From Negativicutes bacterium (GTDB lineage Bacteria > Bacillota_C > Negativicutes > Sporomusales_B > JARLHX01), in the NCBI GenBank assembly GCA_031292035.1, contig JARLHX010000416.1, forward strand, positions 1 through 64,000: a stretch of DNA of 64,000 nucleotides. The letters are read 5' to 3'. The notes beneath the pieces were generated by a model, which worked only from the letters and a program-made list of their open reading frames with translations, had not been told where the DNA came from and did not search any database. Each line of letters opens with the position of its first letter. The first letter of the stretch is position 1. The position numbers and the translations under genes were made by a program. Positions 1-9,363 of this stretch are shown here, one piece after another.

Positions 1-318
1 ATCAAATTTCAGCAGTATACGTGCGGCCGTTTCCGCCCGGCATATAAAGAGTCAGCCGGCTGCGAAAATGAGCGGCATTCGATTGGGATAGAAAACGATC
101 GGATGCGGGTACTGGTTACCCAGATCGCCGGAATCTTGGCTCGGCGGATCGTGTCATGGGTGACCCTGGGCAGCATCCTTCGGCGGGGCCAGCGTTATGG
201 CATGATCAAGTTTGGCTCCTGCACCGAGCTAATTGTACCCCGGACGGTGGAAATCCTGGTCCGCAAAGGGGACAAAGTTCGGGGCGGCGAAACGGTCATT
301 GGGAGGCTGGGCGAATGA
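1..318 (+). CDS. psd: phosphatidylserine decarboxylase, C-terminal part (truncated by window edge)
   Basis: The reading frame is open from base 1 and ends at the TGA at 316-318, so the N-terminus lies outside the window. The visible part looks like the short (about 210 aa) phosphatidylserine decarboxylase type: a stretch with ENER near residue 22, then GMIKFGS at about residues 70-76. The Gly-Ser pair there is where this family self-cleaves to form the pyruvoyl group. The residue after that Ser is Cys rather than the usual Arg. The enzyme makes phosphatidylethanolamine from phosphatidylserine at the membrane. It overlaps pssA by 4 bases (ATGA), so the two steps of the pathway are probably translationally coupled. 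Confidence 0.88.
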   Translation: MKFQQYTCGRFRPAYKESAGCENERHSIGIENDRMRVLVTQIAGILARRIVSWVTLGSILRRGQRYGMIKFGSCTELIVPRTVEILVRKGDKVRGGETVIGRLGE

Positions 319-992
319 GAACTTTTATTCCTAATCTATTAACCGTCTCAAATCTGATCTTTGGCGTGTTTTCTCTGATTGCCACGTTTCAAGGTCAGTA
401 TATTTATGCCGCATTATGGATTGTCGCGGCGATGATCGCCGATGGATTGGACGGCAGAGCGGCCCGCTACTTTGGGGTCAGCAGCGAATTCGGGAAAGAA
501 CTCGATTCATTGTGTGATTTAGCATCTTTTGGTGTGGCTCCGGCCATTCTGGCGTACGTTTTTCTACTCAAGGATTTCGGTTGGCTGGGGTCGCTGGTGG
601 CGGCGGCTTTTGCTACCTGCGGCGCACTGCGGCTGGCTCGCTTCAATGTGAATGTCGGTACCGTGAAGGGTTATTTCATGGGTCTTCCCATTCCGGCCGG
701 TGGTTGTGTTGTCGCTACTTCTGTCCTCTTGGGAACCAAGTTGTCGGCAACAGCCTGTTTGCTGATGGTGGCGGTTTTTGCGTATTTGATGGTTAGTACG
801 ATTAAATATCCCGACTTTAAGGGTAAAGGGGAAAAAATACGAGTGATTCCGTCAATTTTAGCACTGGCCTTAGCAGGCTATATTGTGTTCTTGTCGCCGG
901 AAGCTCTCTTGTTTGCCGCCTTTTTTACTTATGCTGTCTTTGGTATCTTAAATACGATTTTTGCCCTCTTCGATTCCAAGGTCGCCAGCTAG
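315..992 (+). CDS. pssA: CDP-diacylglycerol--serine O-phosphatidyltransferase
   Basis: A 225-aa integral membrane enzyme that joins CDP-diacylglycerol and serine to give phosphatidylserine, the substrate of the upstream decarboxylase. It carries the CDP-alcohol phosphotransferase signature D-G-x2-A-R-x8-G-x3-D-x3-D (DGRAAR followed by GKELDSLCD, about residues 43-65), and the rest is hydrophobic helices. The frame is open upstream to base 156, but the ATG at 315 overlaps the psd stop and gives the normal N-terminus (MRTFIPNLLT), so I chose it. About 290 bases without a recognisable gene follow. Confidence 0.93.
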   Translation: MRTFIPNLLTVSNLIFGVFSLIATFQGQYIYAALWIVAAMIADGLDGRAARYFGVSSEFGKELDSLCDLASFGVAPAILAYVFLLKDFGWLGSLVAAAFATCGALRLARFNVNVGTVKGYFMGLPIPAGGCVVATSVLLGTKLSATACLLMVAVFAYLMVSTIKYPDFKGKGEKIRVIPSILALALAGYIVFLSPEALLFAAFFTYAVFGILNTIFALFDSKVAS

Positions 993-1283
993 TTTCCTCA
1001 TGCCTGGGGCTCAATGCAACTGCGCTGCTTGAGCGAGATCAGGATACATCCTTTTTCACCTGGATATATTAAATGATAGCCTTGTAAGTAAGCAGGAAAA
1101 GCCAGTTCGGTCGGCGAATTTCAATCAAGGTCTGAGTATTAGGCCGATTGATTCCGCAACAAAGTTTTTAGATTGACAGAAGCTGTAATTACCCAGAAGT
1201 CTTGTATTATTAAGCGTCATTCTCGCTCATAAAAGACGAGTGGATTTTTATACGACGCGCCCATTAAAAAGGAGAAAAAATCC

Positions 1284-2570
1284 ATGAGCCATGTTTTTGA
1301 TTATATAATGGTGCCAATGCAATTGATTATCGTGTTTTTTACCCTTTATTATTTTGTTATTGCCTTTTTTGGCATTTGGCGTCGACATGAGACGAAAATT
1401 CTCACGCCTCAAAAGAACTTTGCCGTGATTATTGCCGCTCATAACGAAGAAAATGTCATATGTCAGCTGCTGGAGAATATTCATGTAATAAATTATCCCA
1501 AAGAAATGTTCGATATTTTTGTGGTGGCTGACAACTGCAAGGACCGTACAGCCGAGTTGGCCCGTGGGGCTGGAGCCATCGTCTATGAACGTTTTAATCT
1601 CGAACAGCGAGGCAAAGGCTATGCGATGGAATGGATTTTTGCCAAGATATTTCGTCTTAAGCGAAAATACGACGGCATTGTAGTTTTCGACGCCGACAAC
1701 CTGGTCCATCCCAACTTCCTTCTGGAGATGAACAACCGCCTGTGTAAGGGTGAAAAAATTATCCAGGGTTATCTGGATGCGAAAAACCCCAATGATACCT
1801 GGATCTCTGGAACTTTCGCCATTTCTTTCTGGGTGGTCAATCATATCTGGCATTTAGCCAAGTACAACCTCGGCTTATCGAGCGTCCTGGGAGGCACAGG
1901 CATGTGCATCGCCACTGACGTACTGCAGGAATTTGGTTGGGGAGCCACCTGTTTGACCGAGGATATGGAATTTACCATGAAGGTGTTGCTGCGGGGTATT
2001 CCCACCACTTGGGCCCACGACGCCATCGTGTATGACGAGAAGCCTCTAACATTTAAACAGTCCTGGCATCAGCGCAAACGTTGGGCCCAAGGCCATTTCG
2101 ACGTTGCCAGCCGTTATATTCCCCGCCTGCTTCAGGAAGGGATTCGTCAACGCGATATACGGCTTCTCGATGGTGTTCTTCACCTCTTGCAGCCGCATTT
2201 CCTCATTTTGTCGACTACCTTTGTAGCCCTCAGTTATCTTTATCACTTCGTACCGTTCTATACAAATATCTTGTACATGGTGTTGCCGGTGGAAGTTTGG
2301 AGTATTATAGCGGTAGGCCAGTACATATTCCCGGTTATTGTTCTTGCTAAAATCCGGGCGCCGCTCAAATCCTGGTTTTATCTGATCTTATATCCTTTAT
2401 TCGTTTATAGCTGGATCCCGATCACCTTTCTCGGTTACCTGCACCGGAACGACCACGAATGGAGTCACACTGAGCACACACGCAGCATTAGCTACCATGA
2501 GGTAGTGCTGCTGCCCCAGACAGAGGAGTTTCCCAAAGAGAGCTTTTTGAGTAAGCAGGCCGCAAAATAA
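1284..2570 (+). CDS. membrane glycosyltransferase, family 2 (processive type)
   Basis: A 428-aa protein with one N-terminal membrane helix (about 8-30), a cytoplasmic GT-A domain and C-terminal helices (about 300-390). The GT2 landmarks are present in order: AAHNEE near residue 51, a DAD metal-binding motif near 140, TED near 232 and QRKRW (the Q-x-x-R-W motif of processive enzymes) near 264. This resembles cellulose/hyaluronan synthase-like enzymes that polymerise a sugar and move it across the membrane. Donor sugar and product cannot be read from the sequence. Its SD is AAGGAGAAAA, and a terminator follows directly, so it appears to be a single-gene unit. Confidence 0.82.
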   Translation: MSHVFDYIMVPMQLIIVFFTLYYFVIAFFGIWRRHETKILTPQKNFAVIIAAHNEENVICQLLENIHVINYPKEMFDIFVVADNCKDRTAELARGAGAIVYERFNLEQRGKGYAMEWIFAKIFRLKRKYDGIVVFDADNLVHPNFLLEMNNRLCKGEKIIQGYLDAKNPNDTWISGTFAISFWVVNHIWHLAKYNLGLSSVLGGTGMCIATDVLQEFGWGATCLTEDMEFTMKVLLRGIPTTWAHDAIVYDEKPLTFKQSWHQRKRWAQGHFDVASRYIPRLLQEGIRQRDIRLLDGVLHLLQPHFLILSTTFVALSYLYHFVPFYTNILYMVLPVEVWSIIAVGQYIFPVIVLAKIRAPLKSWFYLILYPLFVYSWIPITFLGYLHRNDHEWSHTEHTRSISYHEVVLLPQTEEFPKESFLSKQAAK

Positions 2571-2577
2571 ACCCAAA

Positions 2578-2607
2578 ATAGATGAGTGAAAAACTCATCT
2601 ATTTTTA
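2578..2607 (+). terminator. rho-independent terminator after the glycosyltransferase
   Basis: Stem ATAGATGAGT/ACTCATCTAT with a 5-base GAAAA loop, followed by a short T-rich run, 8 bases after the glycosyltransferase stop. Confidence 0.85.
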
Positions 2608-2674
2608 TATGGATGCTGAAATTGCTGCTTTTTTTCTAGTAGCTTATCCATACTAATTAAAGGGAGGGTTAACG

Positions 2675-3049
2675 ATGTTTGAACTGACAACCATAGTTGA
2701 ATTTGAGGCCGCCCACCGTTTGCCGGACTATCCCGGCAAATGCTGCCGACTGCACGGCCATAACTGGAAGGTCGAAGTGACGGTTGTGGGTGATCAACTG
2801 GATGATCTCGGAATGCTGATCGATTTTCGCGACCTCAAGCAGGAAGTGAATAAAGTGATTGATACCCTTGACCATTATTATCTCAACGAAATCGAACCTT
2901 TCCGCACCGTCAACCCGACTGCCGAGAATATTGCCAAATATATTTATGAAGAATTAAATTCCCATCTCATCGCTGCCCGGGGCGTGACCGTCAAGCTGGT
3001 CAAGGTATGGGAATCACCCCATTCGGCAGCCGTTTACCGGGAGGAGTGA
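2675..3049 (+). CDS. queD: 6-carboxy-5,6,7,8-tetrahydropterin synthase
   Basis: A 124-aa member of the 6-pyruvoyl-tetrahydropterin synthase family, converting 7,8-dihydroneopterin triphosphate to 6-carboxytetrahydropterin in queuosine/7-deazaguanine synthesis. The zinc histidines are visible as AAHRL (about residue 13) and LHGHNW (about 29-34); the catalytic Cys lies in GKCC just before. SD is AGGGAGGG. It lies 3 bases before queE, the next pathway step. queC and queF are not in this window, so the rest of the pathway must be elsewhere. I saw no preQ1 riboswitch in the 67 bases upstream. Confidence 0.93.
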   Translation: MFELTTIVEFEAAHRLPDYPGKCCRLHGHNWKVEVTVVGDQLDDLGMLIDFRDLKQEVNKVIDTLDHYYLNEIEPFRTVNPTAENIAKYIYEELNSHLIAARGVTVKLVKVWESPHSAAVYREE

Positions 3050-3052
3050 CTG

Positions 3053-3784
3053 GTGCAACAACTCGATATTGTGGAAGTTTTTTCGTCGATTCAGGGAGAA
3101 GGAAAATATGTCGGCTACCGTCAGGTTTTTGTCAGGCTGGCAGGCTGCAATGCCGTATGCGCTTACTGCGATACGCCGTCATCCCGCCAACCTGAGGTAA
3201 GCGGACAAATTGAAATCACCGCTGGGGGGCGTGATTTTAGCAGTGTGGACAATCCGGTGACTATGAGTGAATTGGCCGATCGGATCAACTGGCTTCTGAA
3301 AGCACCTCATCATTCCGTCAGTTTTACCGGCGGGGAGCCGCTATGTCAGGCTGAGGCGCTGGTCCAGCTATTGCCTTTGGTGAAGGGGCGGATTTTCCTG
3401 GAGACCAATGGTACCCTCCCTGACGAACTGGCGCTGGTACTGCCATATGTGGATATTATCAGCATGGATATTAAACTGCCCAGTTCGGCAAGGGCGGAGT
3501 ACTGGCAAGAACACGAACGATTTTTACGATTGGCAGCAGGCCACGACCTCTATGTAAAAATAGTGGTTAGCGGCGAGACCGGCGACGAGGAATTTTTCCG
3601 CGCCGTCCGGCTGATTGCCGCGGTGGATGCTCGTATCCCCCTGGTGATCCAACCTGTAACACCGGTCGGTGATGTCAGCGGCATTGCGCCGGAAACAGTG
3701 GGAAAACTGCAGGCGACAGCACTTCAGTTATTGCAAGATGTGCGGGTGATTCCGCAGACCCATAAGTTTATCGGCCAAATGTAG
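3053..3784 (+). CDS. queE: 7-carboxy-7-deazaguanine synthase (radical SAM)
   Basis: A 243-aa radical SAM enzyme that rearranges carboxytetrahydropterin to 7-carboxy-7-deazaguanine. It has the radical SAM cluster motif C-x3-C-x2-C (CNAVCAYC, about residues 31-38), the N-terminal SIQGEGKYVG typical of QueE, and TGGEPL (about 98), the GGE motif that binds SAM. The start is GTG, 3 bases after queD, with GGGAGGAG overlapping the queD end as SD. It is co-transcribed with queD and surE. Confidence 0.94.
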   Translation: MQQLDIVEVFSSIQGEGKYVGYRQVFVRLAGCNAVCAYCDTPSSRQPEVSGQIEITAGGRDFSSVDNPVTMSELADRINWLLKAPHHSVSFTGGEPLCQAEALVQLLPLVKGRIFLETNGTLPDELALVLPYVDIISMDIKLPSSARAEYWQEHERFLRLAAGHDLYVKIVVSGETGDEEFFRAVRLIAAVDARIPLVIQPVTPVGDVSGIAPETVGKLQATALQLLQDVRVIPQTHKFIGQM

Positions 3785-3797
3785 GGAGGAATAGAAT

Positions 3798-4559
3798 TTG
3801 CGTATTTTACTCACTAATGATGACGGCATTATGGCGCCAGGCATCCAGGCGTTGTGGCGGGAACTATCGACTGTCGGCGAAGTGACGGTGGTGGCGCCTG
3901 ACAGTGAACGCAGTGCTACCAGCCAGGCAATTACTGTTCATCAGCCCATCCGGGTCGATGAATTTTGCATTGTAGATCCTCCGCTCTGTGCCTGGCGGGT
4001 GGGGGGCACTCCTACCGATTGTGTGAAGATCGCGGTCGAGGCCTTGTTGGCAGAAAAGCCTGATATTGTCGTGTCGGGAATCAACCAGGGACCCAATCTG
4101 GGGACCGATGTTCTTTACTCCGGCACGGTCAGTGCAGCCATTGAAGGCGCGCTGCACGGTATTCCCGCTATCGCGGTCTCTCTGAATGCCTGGACGGCGA
4201 GCGACTTCGGGCCGGCTGCCCGCTTTGCCCGGAAACTGGTGCTGAACATGGCGGAGCGCAAGTTGCCGCCGTGCACCCTGCTCAATGTTAATGTGCCGGA
4301 CATGGCAGCCGACTTATTGACTGGTGTTGAGATCACTAAACTCGGAGTGACTGAATATGAAAACACGTTTGAACGGCGCACTGACCCGAGGGGCCGTGTC
4401 TACTACTGGATGGGCGGCAATTTGGTGGACAGCGACAATGAAGCCGGGACCGATGTGGCAGCTTTAAAAAAGGGCCGGATTTCGGTCACCCCGATTCATT
4501 TTGACCTGACAAACTATACCATTATGCGTTCTCTGGAGGAATGGAATTTATCGACCTAG
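3798..4559 (+). CDS. surE: 5'/3'-nucleotidase SurE
   Basis: A 253-aa metal-dependent nucleotidase of the SurE family that dephosphorylates nucleoside monophosphates. The N-terminal LLTNDDG metal-binding loop (residues 3-9) and SGINQGPNLG (about 94-103) are diagnostic. It starts with TTG, 6 bases after an AGGGAGGA SD, and follows queE by 13 bases, so it belongs to the queDE transcript. Confidence 0.93.
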   Translation: MRILLTNDDGIMAPGIQALWRELSTVGEVTVVAPDSERSATSQAITVHQPIRVDEFCIVDPPLCAWRVGGTPTDCVKIAVEALLAEKPDIVVSGINQGPNLGTDVLYSGTVSAAIEGALHGIPAIAVSLNAWTASDFGPAARFARKLVLNMAERKLPPCTLLNVNVPDMAADLLTGVEITKLGVTEYENTFERRTDPRGRVYYWMGGNLVDSDNEAGTDVAALKKGRISVTPIHFDLTNYTIMRSLEEWNLST

Positions 4560-4594
4560 CATAAATTACAGTAAAACTCTGGGGAGGGAATGCT

Positions 4595-5011
4595 GTGGCT
4601 AAAGTGTTGCGGCGTCCGCGGTTTGGCGCCCAGCCCAAAAAAGCTCCCGGTTTTGCGGTAATGATAGGTAAAGGTGTTTTGGTCAGTCTTGTGGTTTCGT
4701 TAATCTGCGTTCTCTTTTTGTCGCTGGCCAGCCTGGGGACGGAAAACTTGCTGGTAGAAAATTATATGCGCTATATTATGGTCGCCGTAACGATGTCCAG
4801 TATTTTTATCGGCAGCGCCTATGCGGCTCAACGGGCCGGAGCGGCCGGACTACTCATCGGGATGGCGGTTGGTGGCGTGTATGTGTTGATCTCGCTGGCT
4901 ATCGGTCTGGAAATGTCCACCGACGCTGTATCGATGCTGGTGCTGGCCAATAAATTTGTCGCCGGGCTGGCCGCAGGTGCACTGGGTGGATTGGTAGGCG
5001 TAAATTTATAA
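4595..5011 (+). CDS. small four-helix membrane protein, YrzE/TIGR04086-like
   Basis: A 138-aa protein with a basic N-terminus (residues 1-20), then about four hydrophobic helices, several Gly/Ala-rich (for example GSAYAAQRAGAAGLLIGM). Size and helix pattern fit the uncharacterised Firmicutes family TIGR04086 (B. subtilis YrzE); this is recognition by pattern, not a domain search. It starts with GTG, 8 bases after GGGGAGGG. Function unknown; it sits between surE and iorA in the same direction. Confidence 0.6.
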   Translation: MAKVLRRPRFGAQPKKAPGFAVMIGKGVLVSLVVSLICVLFLSLASLGTENLLVENYMRYIMVAVTMSSIFIGSAYAAQRAGAAGLLIGMAVGGVYVLISLAIGLEMSTDAVSMLVLANKFVAGLAAGALGGLVGVNL

Positions 5012-5070
5012 TCTGCGGCAGGTATTTTCTGCAAAAAAAGCGAAATTAGAATCATGTTGATTTACAAGGG

Positions 5071-6813
5071 GTGTTGATTATAAAAAAGCTATTGTCAGGC
5101 AATGAAGCGATTGCGCGTGGTGCGTATGAAGCTGGTGTCCGGGCTGCCTGTGCCTATCCGGGAACACCCAGCACAGAGATTCTCGAAAATATTGCTGGCT
5201 ATGAGGAAATTTACAGCGAATGGGCGCCTAACGAAAAGGTGGCGGTGGAAGTCGCGCTGGGAACTTGTTTCGCTGGGGCACGGACTATAGTCGCCATGAA
5301 GCATGTCGGCGTCAATGTGGCGGCCGATCCATTATTTTCTTTGGCGTATACCGGAGTAAACGGCGGGTTTATTCTCGTCTCGGCTGACGATCCCGGTATG
5401 CATAGCTCCCAGAATGAACAGGATAATCGTTATTATGCTAAATTTATGAAGATGGGTCTCTTGGAACCGACTGACAGCCAGGAAGCCAAGGATCTTGTCA
5501 TTGCCGGTATGGAGCTCAGCGAGCAATTTGATATGCCCTTCATGTTGCGGATTACCACCCGCATTTCCCACTCCAAGGGACCGGTGACCGTGGGGGAACG
5601 GATGGAGATGCCACTGAAGCCCTATCAAAAGAATCCTGGCAAGTATGTTGTGATGCCCGCTCATGCCCGGAAACTCCGGGTGACCCTGGAAGATCGCCTG
5701 CATCGGCTGGCCGAATTTGCCGAGTCCTTCCCCGGCAACCGGGTGGAAGGCGAAGGCCGCGAGTTTGCCGTGATTACCAGCGGTATCGGCTACCAGTATG
5801 CCAGGGAGGCGCTGGGAGACCGGGCGACCTATCTGAAGCTCGGCCTGACCTTCCCGCTACCGGAAAACTTGATTCGCGATTTTGTGGACAGGCATAAAAA
5901 AGTCTATGTCATCGAAGAAGGCGAACCTTTCCTGGAAGAACAAATCAAAGCCCGCGGCATCACGGTGATCGGTAAGGAGCTATTCCCGCGCATCGGTGAA
6001 CTCAGCGTCGCCCTTATCAGGCAAAAACTGTTAGGGCAGGTCGCGGTGCAAGGGACGATAGCCGCCGACGCTCCCGTGCGTCCGCCTGTCTTATGTCCCA
6101 GTTGCCCACACCGCGGGGTGTATTACACAATTAACAAAGTGGTTGATGTGGTGACCACTGATATCGGCTGCTATACTCTGGGGGCCTTGCCGCCGCTCAG
6201 TGCCGGAGAAACCTGCATGTGTATGGGAGCCAGTGTAGGCATCGCCATGGGTATGGCCAAAATGATGCCTGGCAAAAAAATTATTGCCACCATCGGTGAT
6301 TCCACCTTCTTGCACTCTGGGGTAACTGGCCTGATGGATGCGGTTTACAACCGCGGAGTTATCACTCTGGTTATTTTGGATAACTCGATTACCGGTATGA
6401 CCGGACATCAGCAAAACCCGGCCACTGGTTTTACTATCAAAAATGAACCCACAAATAAAGTCGATCTTGCCGAGATGGTCAAGGCATGTGGGGTGAAAAA
6501 GATATGGACAGTCGACGCCTATGATCTGTCAGCGGTGGAGGCGGCCCTGCATGAGGCTGTGACTTGCGGCGAAGTAGCGGTAGTAATTGCCAAGCAACCA
6601 TGTGTTCTGCTCTCGAGCCGCGGCGATTTTGGCCGCTACCAGATCACAGAGAGCTGCAAACTGTGCAAAATGTGTCTGCGACTGGGTTGTCCGGCTATCG
6701 AGAATAAACAGGGCCGGGTTGTTATCAGCGAGACCCTCTGCAACGGCTGTGGTGTCTGCCTGCAGGTCTGCAAATTCAGCGCAATTGAAAAGGCGGGTGT
6801 TACCAATGGCTGA
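5071..6813 (+). CDS. iorA: indolepyruvate ferredoxin oxidoreductase, alpha subunit
   Basis: A large subunit (about 580 aa) that decarboxylates aryl pyruvates (from Trp, Phe, Tyr) to aryl-acetyl-CoA and reduces ferredoxin. Order of domains: pyrimidine-binding domain with YPGTPSTE (about 28), a transketolase C-like middle, the TPP-binding domain (GDSTFLHSG about 410, then LDNSITGMTG), and two [4Fe-4S] clusters at the C-terminus (CKLCKMC and CNGCGVC, each with a fourth Cys). The start is uncertain: GTG 5071 or TTG 5074, both very near the AAGGGG that may be the SD. It overlaps iorB by 8 bases. Confidence 0.93.
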   Translation: MLIIKKLLSGNEAIARGAYEAGVRAACAYPGTPSTEILENIAGYEEIYSEWAPNEKVAVEVALGTCFAGARTIVAMKHVGVNVAADPLFSLAYTGVNGGFILVSADDPGMHSSQNEQDNRYYAKFMKMGLLEPTDSQEAKDLVIAGMELSEQFDMPFMLRITTRISHSKGPVTVGERMEMPLKPYQKNPGKYVVMPAHARKLRVTLEDRLHRLAEFAESFPGNRVEGEGREFAVITSGIGYQYAREALGDRATYLKLGLTFPLPENLIRDFVDRHKKVYVIEEGEPFLEEQIKARGITVIGKELFPRIGELSVALIRQKLLGQVAVQGTIAADAPVRPPVLCPSCPHRGVYYTINKVVDVVTTDIGCYTLGALPPLSAGETCMCMGASVGIAMGMAKMMPGKKIIATIGDSTFLHSGVTGLMDAVYNRGVITLVILDNSITGMTGHQQNPATGFTIKNEPTNKVDLAEMVKACGVKKIWTVDAYDLSAVEAALHEAVTCGEVAVVIAKQPCVLLSSRGDFGRYQITESCKLCKMCLRLGCPAIENKQGRVVISETLCNGCGVCLQVCKFSAIEKAGVTNG

Positions 6814-7384
6814 TGTTACGAATGTTTTGATTGTCGGTGTAGGCGGACAGGGAACGCTGCTGGCCAGCAAAATCATCGGCCAGGTGGCCATGCTTGAGGG
6901 ATTGGCGGTTAAACAGTCTGAGGTTCACGGCATGGCCCAGCGAGGCGGCAGCGTAGTAACCCATGTACGCTTCGGCGACAAAGTCTATTCGCCGCTGGTG
7001 GAAAAAGGCGAAGCCGATATTATTCTCGCCTTTGAAAATCTGGAAGCGCTCAGGTGGGCTGAATATCTAAGACCTGGCGGTACACTTATCATTAATGACC
7101 AGGAGATACCGCCGATGCCGGTGATTATTGGTGCGGCGGTTTATCCGCAGCAAATCTTCGACCGGCTGACCGCTGCCGGGATCAACGTAGTGCGGGTCAA
7201 TGCTTTGGAACTGGCTCAGTCGATCGGGGAAACGCGGACAGTCAATGTTATCTTGCTGGCAGTGGCTGCAAAACGTATGGGATATCCTAAAAAACTTTGG
7301 GAAGAGGCCATGCAAGAGGCTGTTCCCAGCAAGGCCCTCGCTGTTAATCTGCAGGCGTTGTCCATAGGATGGGACTTGGGTTAA
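6806..7384 (+). CDS. iorB: indolepyruvate ferredoxin oxidoreductase, beta subunit
   Basis: A 192-aa subunit homologous to the gamma subunits of other 2-oxoacid:ferredoxin oxidoreductases. It begins with GVGGQGTLLASKI (residues 10-22), the canonical G-x-G-G-Q-G motif, followed by SEVHGMAQRGGSV. The frame is open further upstream, but the ATG at 6806 inside the end of iorA gives the normal family N-terminus and implies coupled translation. A terminator lies directly at the stop. Confidence 0.94.
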   Translation: MADVTNVLIVGVGGQGTLLASKIIGQVAMLEGLAVKQSEVHGMAQRGGSVVTHVRFGDKVYSPLVEKGEADIILAFENLEALRWAEYLRPGGTLIINDQEIPPMPVIIGAAVYPQQIFDRLTAAGINVVRVNALELAQSIGETRTVNVILLAVAAKRMGYPKKLWEEAMQEAVPSKALAVNLQALSIGWDLG

Positions 7385-7406
7385 GGAGCCGCTTAGGCTC
7401 CTTTTT
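7383..7406 (+). terminator. rho-independent terminator after iorAB
   Basis: Stem AAGGAGCC/GGCTCCTT, loop GCTTA, then T5. It starts within the iorB stop codon. Confidence 0.85.
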
Positions 7407-7451
7407 ACCTTTTCAAATAAAGGGGACGGGATTGGACAAGGAGGAAAAACA

Positions 7452-8102
7452 TTGCAATACAAAGGTGTTTTGTTTGATCTTGACGGTACACTGCTGGATA
7501 CGACTGATCTGATTCTTAAGTCCTTTCAACACACCATCAAAGTCCACTACAACCGGGAGGCCGATCTGGATATTGCCCGGGCGTATTTCGGGCAGCCCCT
7601 TCGGGCGGCGCTGGAAGTGATGGGACCGGACAAGGTGGATCAATTGATCACAACTTACCGGGAGTACAACGTGATTCATCACGACCGGCTGGCGAAAATT
7701 TTCACCGGCGTGGCTGACGCACTGCAACGTATGCATAATGACGGGGTGCTGATGGCGATTGTAACTTCAAAAACCCATCAGACAGCGCTACGCGGCCTGA
7801 AATTGTTCGATTTGGATAAATATTTTTCGGTGATCATCGGCCACGAACAGTGCAGCCACCACAAGCCCCATCCGGAGCCTGTTCAACTTGCTTTGGCGGG
7901 CCTCGGCCTCGACGCCGGAGAATGTCTGATGGTAGGGGACAGTCCTTTTGACATCATCAGTGCCAAGTCGGCTGGAGTTGCTACAGTGGCGGTGCGCTGG
8001 AGTGATGTGCCATGGGATGATGTGATGGCGTCTCAGCCTGACCATGTGATTGAAACGATGGCAGAGCTGATTCCTCTTTGCCATGAAAAAGACGTGAAAT
8101 GA
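7452..8102 (+). CDS. HAD-superfamily phosphatase, PpaX/Gph-like
   Basis: A 216-aa haloacid dehalogenase-type phosphatase with all four motifs: FDLDGTLLDT (about 8-17, nucleophile Asp), VTSK (about 98), the Lys of HHKPHPEP (about 135) and GDSPFDI (about 160). A helical cap lies between motifs I and II. This architecture covers pyrophosphatase PpaX and phosphoglycolate phosphatase Gph, and the sequence does not settle which. Because the window encodes glyoxylate enzymes, phosphoglycolate is a possible substrate, but that is inference. TTG start, 8 bases after AAGGAGG. Confidence 0.8.
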   Translation: MQYKGVLFDLDGTLLDTTDLILKSFQHTIKVHYNREADLDIARAYFGQPLRAALEVMGPDKVDQLITTYREYNVIHHDRLAKIFTGVADALQRMHNDGVLMAIVTSKTHQTALRGLKLFDLDKYFSVIIGHEQCSHHKPHPEPVQLALAGLGLDAGECLMVGDSPFDIISAKSAGVATVAVRWSDVPWDDVMASQPDHVIETMAELIPLCHEKDVK

Positions 8103-8548
8103 ATGATTATCTCCCAATCACTCTGCTGAGCGGTTATTCATCGTGATTATGCCGGAATAACAGGCTAATGATCTTGTTTATGGCCGATTAGGGGTTAAGT
8201 GATTATCATTTGCTCAGTGATAAAGAGGATTTTCGACGACCATAGAGAATATGTCGAATGACATTATATTTGAACTGAATTTATTTGTATTTAGCAGATG
8301 TGGTGCCGAATTTGAATAGGGCCATGAAATGTATGGACCGGGCGGCAGGACTGCCAACCTGGAAATACAGGAAGACTGTTGAGGGTTTGCGGTCTGTTGC
8401 TCATAAACGACAATAGATGATAGTAAGCTGGCACCAGTGTTTGTTCTGTTTTCTGCAGAATGACCGGGTGCATTTTTATGTCCGGGCGGTCTTAAGCGGT
8501 GCTTCCGGGTATTCGCTTGAAGATAAAGAATAATTTAGGAGGTATTGA
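8103..8548. other. 446-base region without a clear gene
   Basis: I found no convincing coding frame here. A GACCG/CGGTC hairpin with a long loop lies near 8461-8494 and other GC-rich self-complementary patches near 8335-8375, so a long structured leader for the acetate transporter is possible, but I could not match it to a known riboswitch. The SD for the next gene is TTAGGAGG at about 8535. Confidence 0.35.
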
Positions 8549-9166
8549 ATGAGCAGCAGTCCCGAACATCAAAAAGTGCAACTGGTTGTCGCAAATCCTA
8601 CCGGCTTAGGACTATTTGGGTTAGCAATGGTTACCATGGTGGCAGCATCGCAAAAATTGGGATGGACAACTGGATTATCTTTTGTTATTGTCTATGCGGT
8701 TTTTCTGGGAGCAACCGCGCAATTGATGGCCTCGATGTATGATTTCAAGCATAATAATATTTGGGGTGCGACCGTCTTTGGCGCCTATGCTTTCTTCTGG
8801 TATGCGATCGCCGCTTGCTGGGCGATGAAAATGGGCGTTTTCGGACCGATTTTGGCTGCTGCTGCTGATGTCCAGCAGCTTGGCTGGGCTTTTACCGGAT
8901 ATTTGATTTTTTCGCTATTCATGACGATTGGGGCCATGGAAGTGAACAAGGTGATATTTGCCATCATGGTGCTGATTGATATCCTCTTGGCTGCCCTGGC
9001 GCTGAATGCGTTCGACATTGCGGCTCACGCCTCTCACCTGGTCGCCGCGTGGACCGAGATGAGTATTTCCCTTGTTACCTTTTATGCCTGCGGGGCGGTG
9101 GTCTTGAACACCCACTTCGGTAAACCCTTTATGACAATGGGCAAGCCTTTCGGGATTTTTAAGTAA
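8549..9166 (+). CDS. satP: acetate/succinate uptake transporter, AceTr (GPR1/FUN34/YaaH) family
   Basis: A 205-aa membrane protein with about six helices. The family motif N-P-x-x-L-G-L-x-G is present as NPTGLGLFGLA (residues 15-25). Members move acetate and related short monocarboxylates with protons. In an organism that also carries pduL (about 10 kb downstream), acetate export or uptake is a natural role. It is a stand-alone gene with a 446-base upstream region and its own terminator. Confidence 0.85.
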   Translation: MSSSPEHQKVQLVVANPTGLGLFGLAMVTMVAASQKLGWTTGLSFVIVYAVFLGATAQLMASMYDFKHNNIWGATVFGAYAFFWYAIAACWAMKMGVFGPILAAAADVQQLGWAFTGYLIFSLFMTIGAMEVNKVIFAIMVLIDILLAALALNAFDIAAHASHLVAAWTEMSISLVTFYACGAVVLNTHFGKPFMTMGKPFGIFK

Positions 9167-9175
9167 GAAACTGAA

Positions 9176-9214
9176 AAACAGTCCTTATTAAAATATAATA
9201 AGGACTGTTTTTTT
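9176..9214 (+). terminator. strong rho-independent terminator after satP
   Basis: Stem CAGTCCTTATT/AATAAGGACTG followed by seven T. Confidence 0.93.
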
Positions 9215-9363
9215 GCATTTTGCATAGCTAGATAAGGCTAGAATATAGTAAAATATATATATTGCTTTTGGCAGTGTCAAAGAATCGGCCATAAAAAGTT
9301 TTACACAGGGACATTTGGTCAACACTATAATAAAGATAATCTTTTATTATAAGGTGGGATATC

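Noticed and set aside
8429..8446. TGGCACCAGTGTTTGTTC as a sigma-54 promoter for satP
   Set aside because: The -24 part is perfect, but the -12 GC is replaced by TG at the required distance; no activator gene is near.
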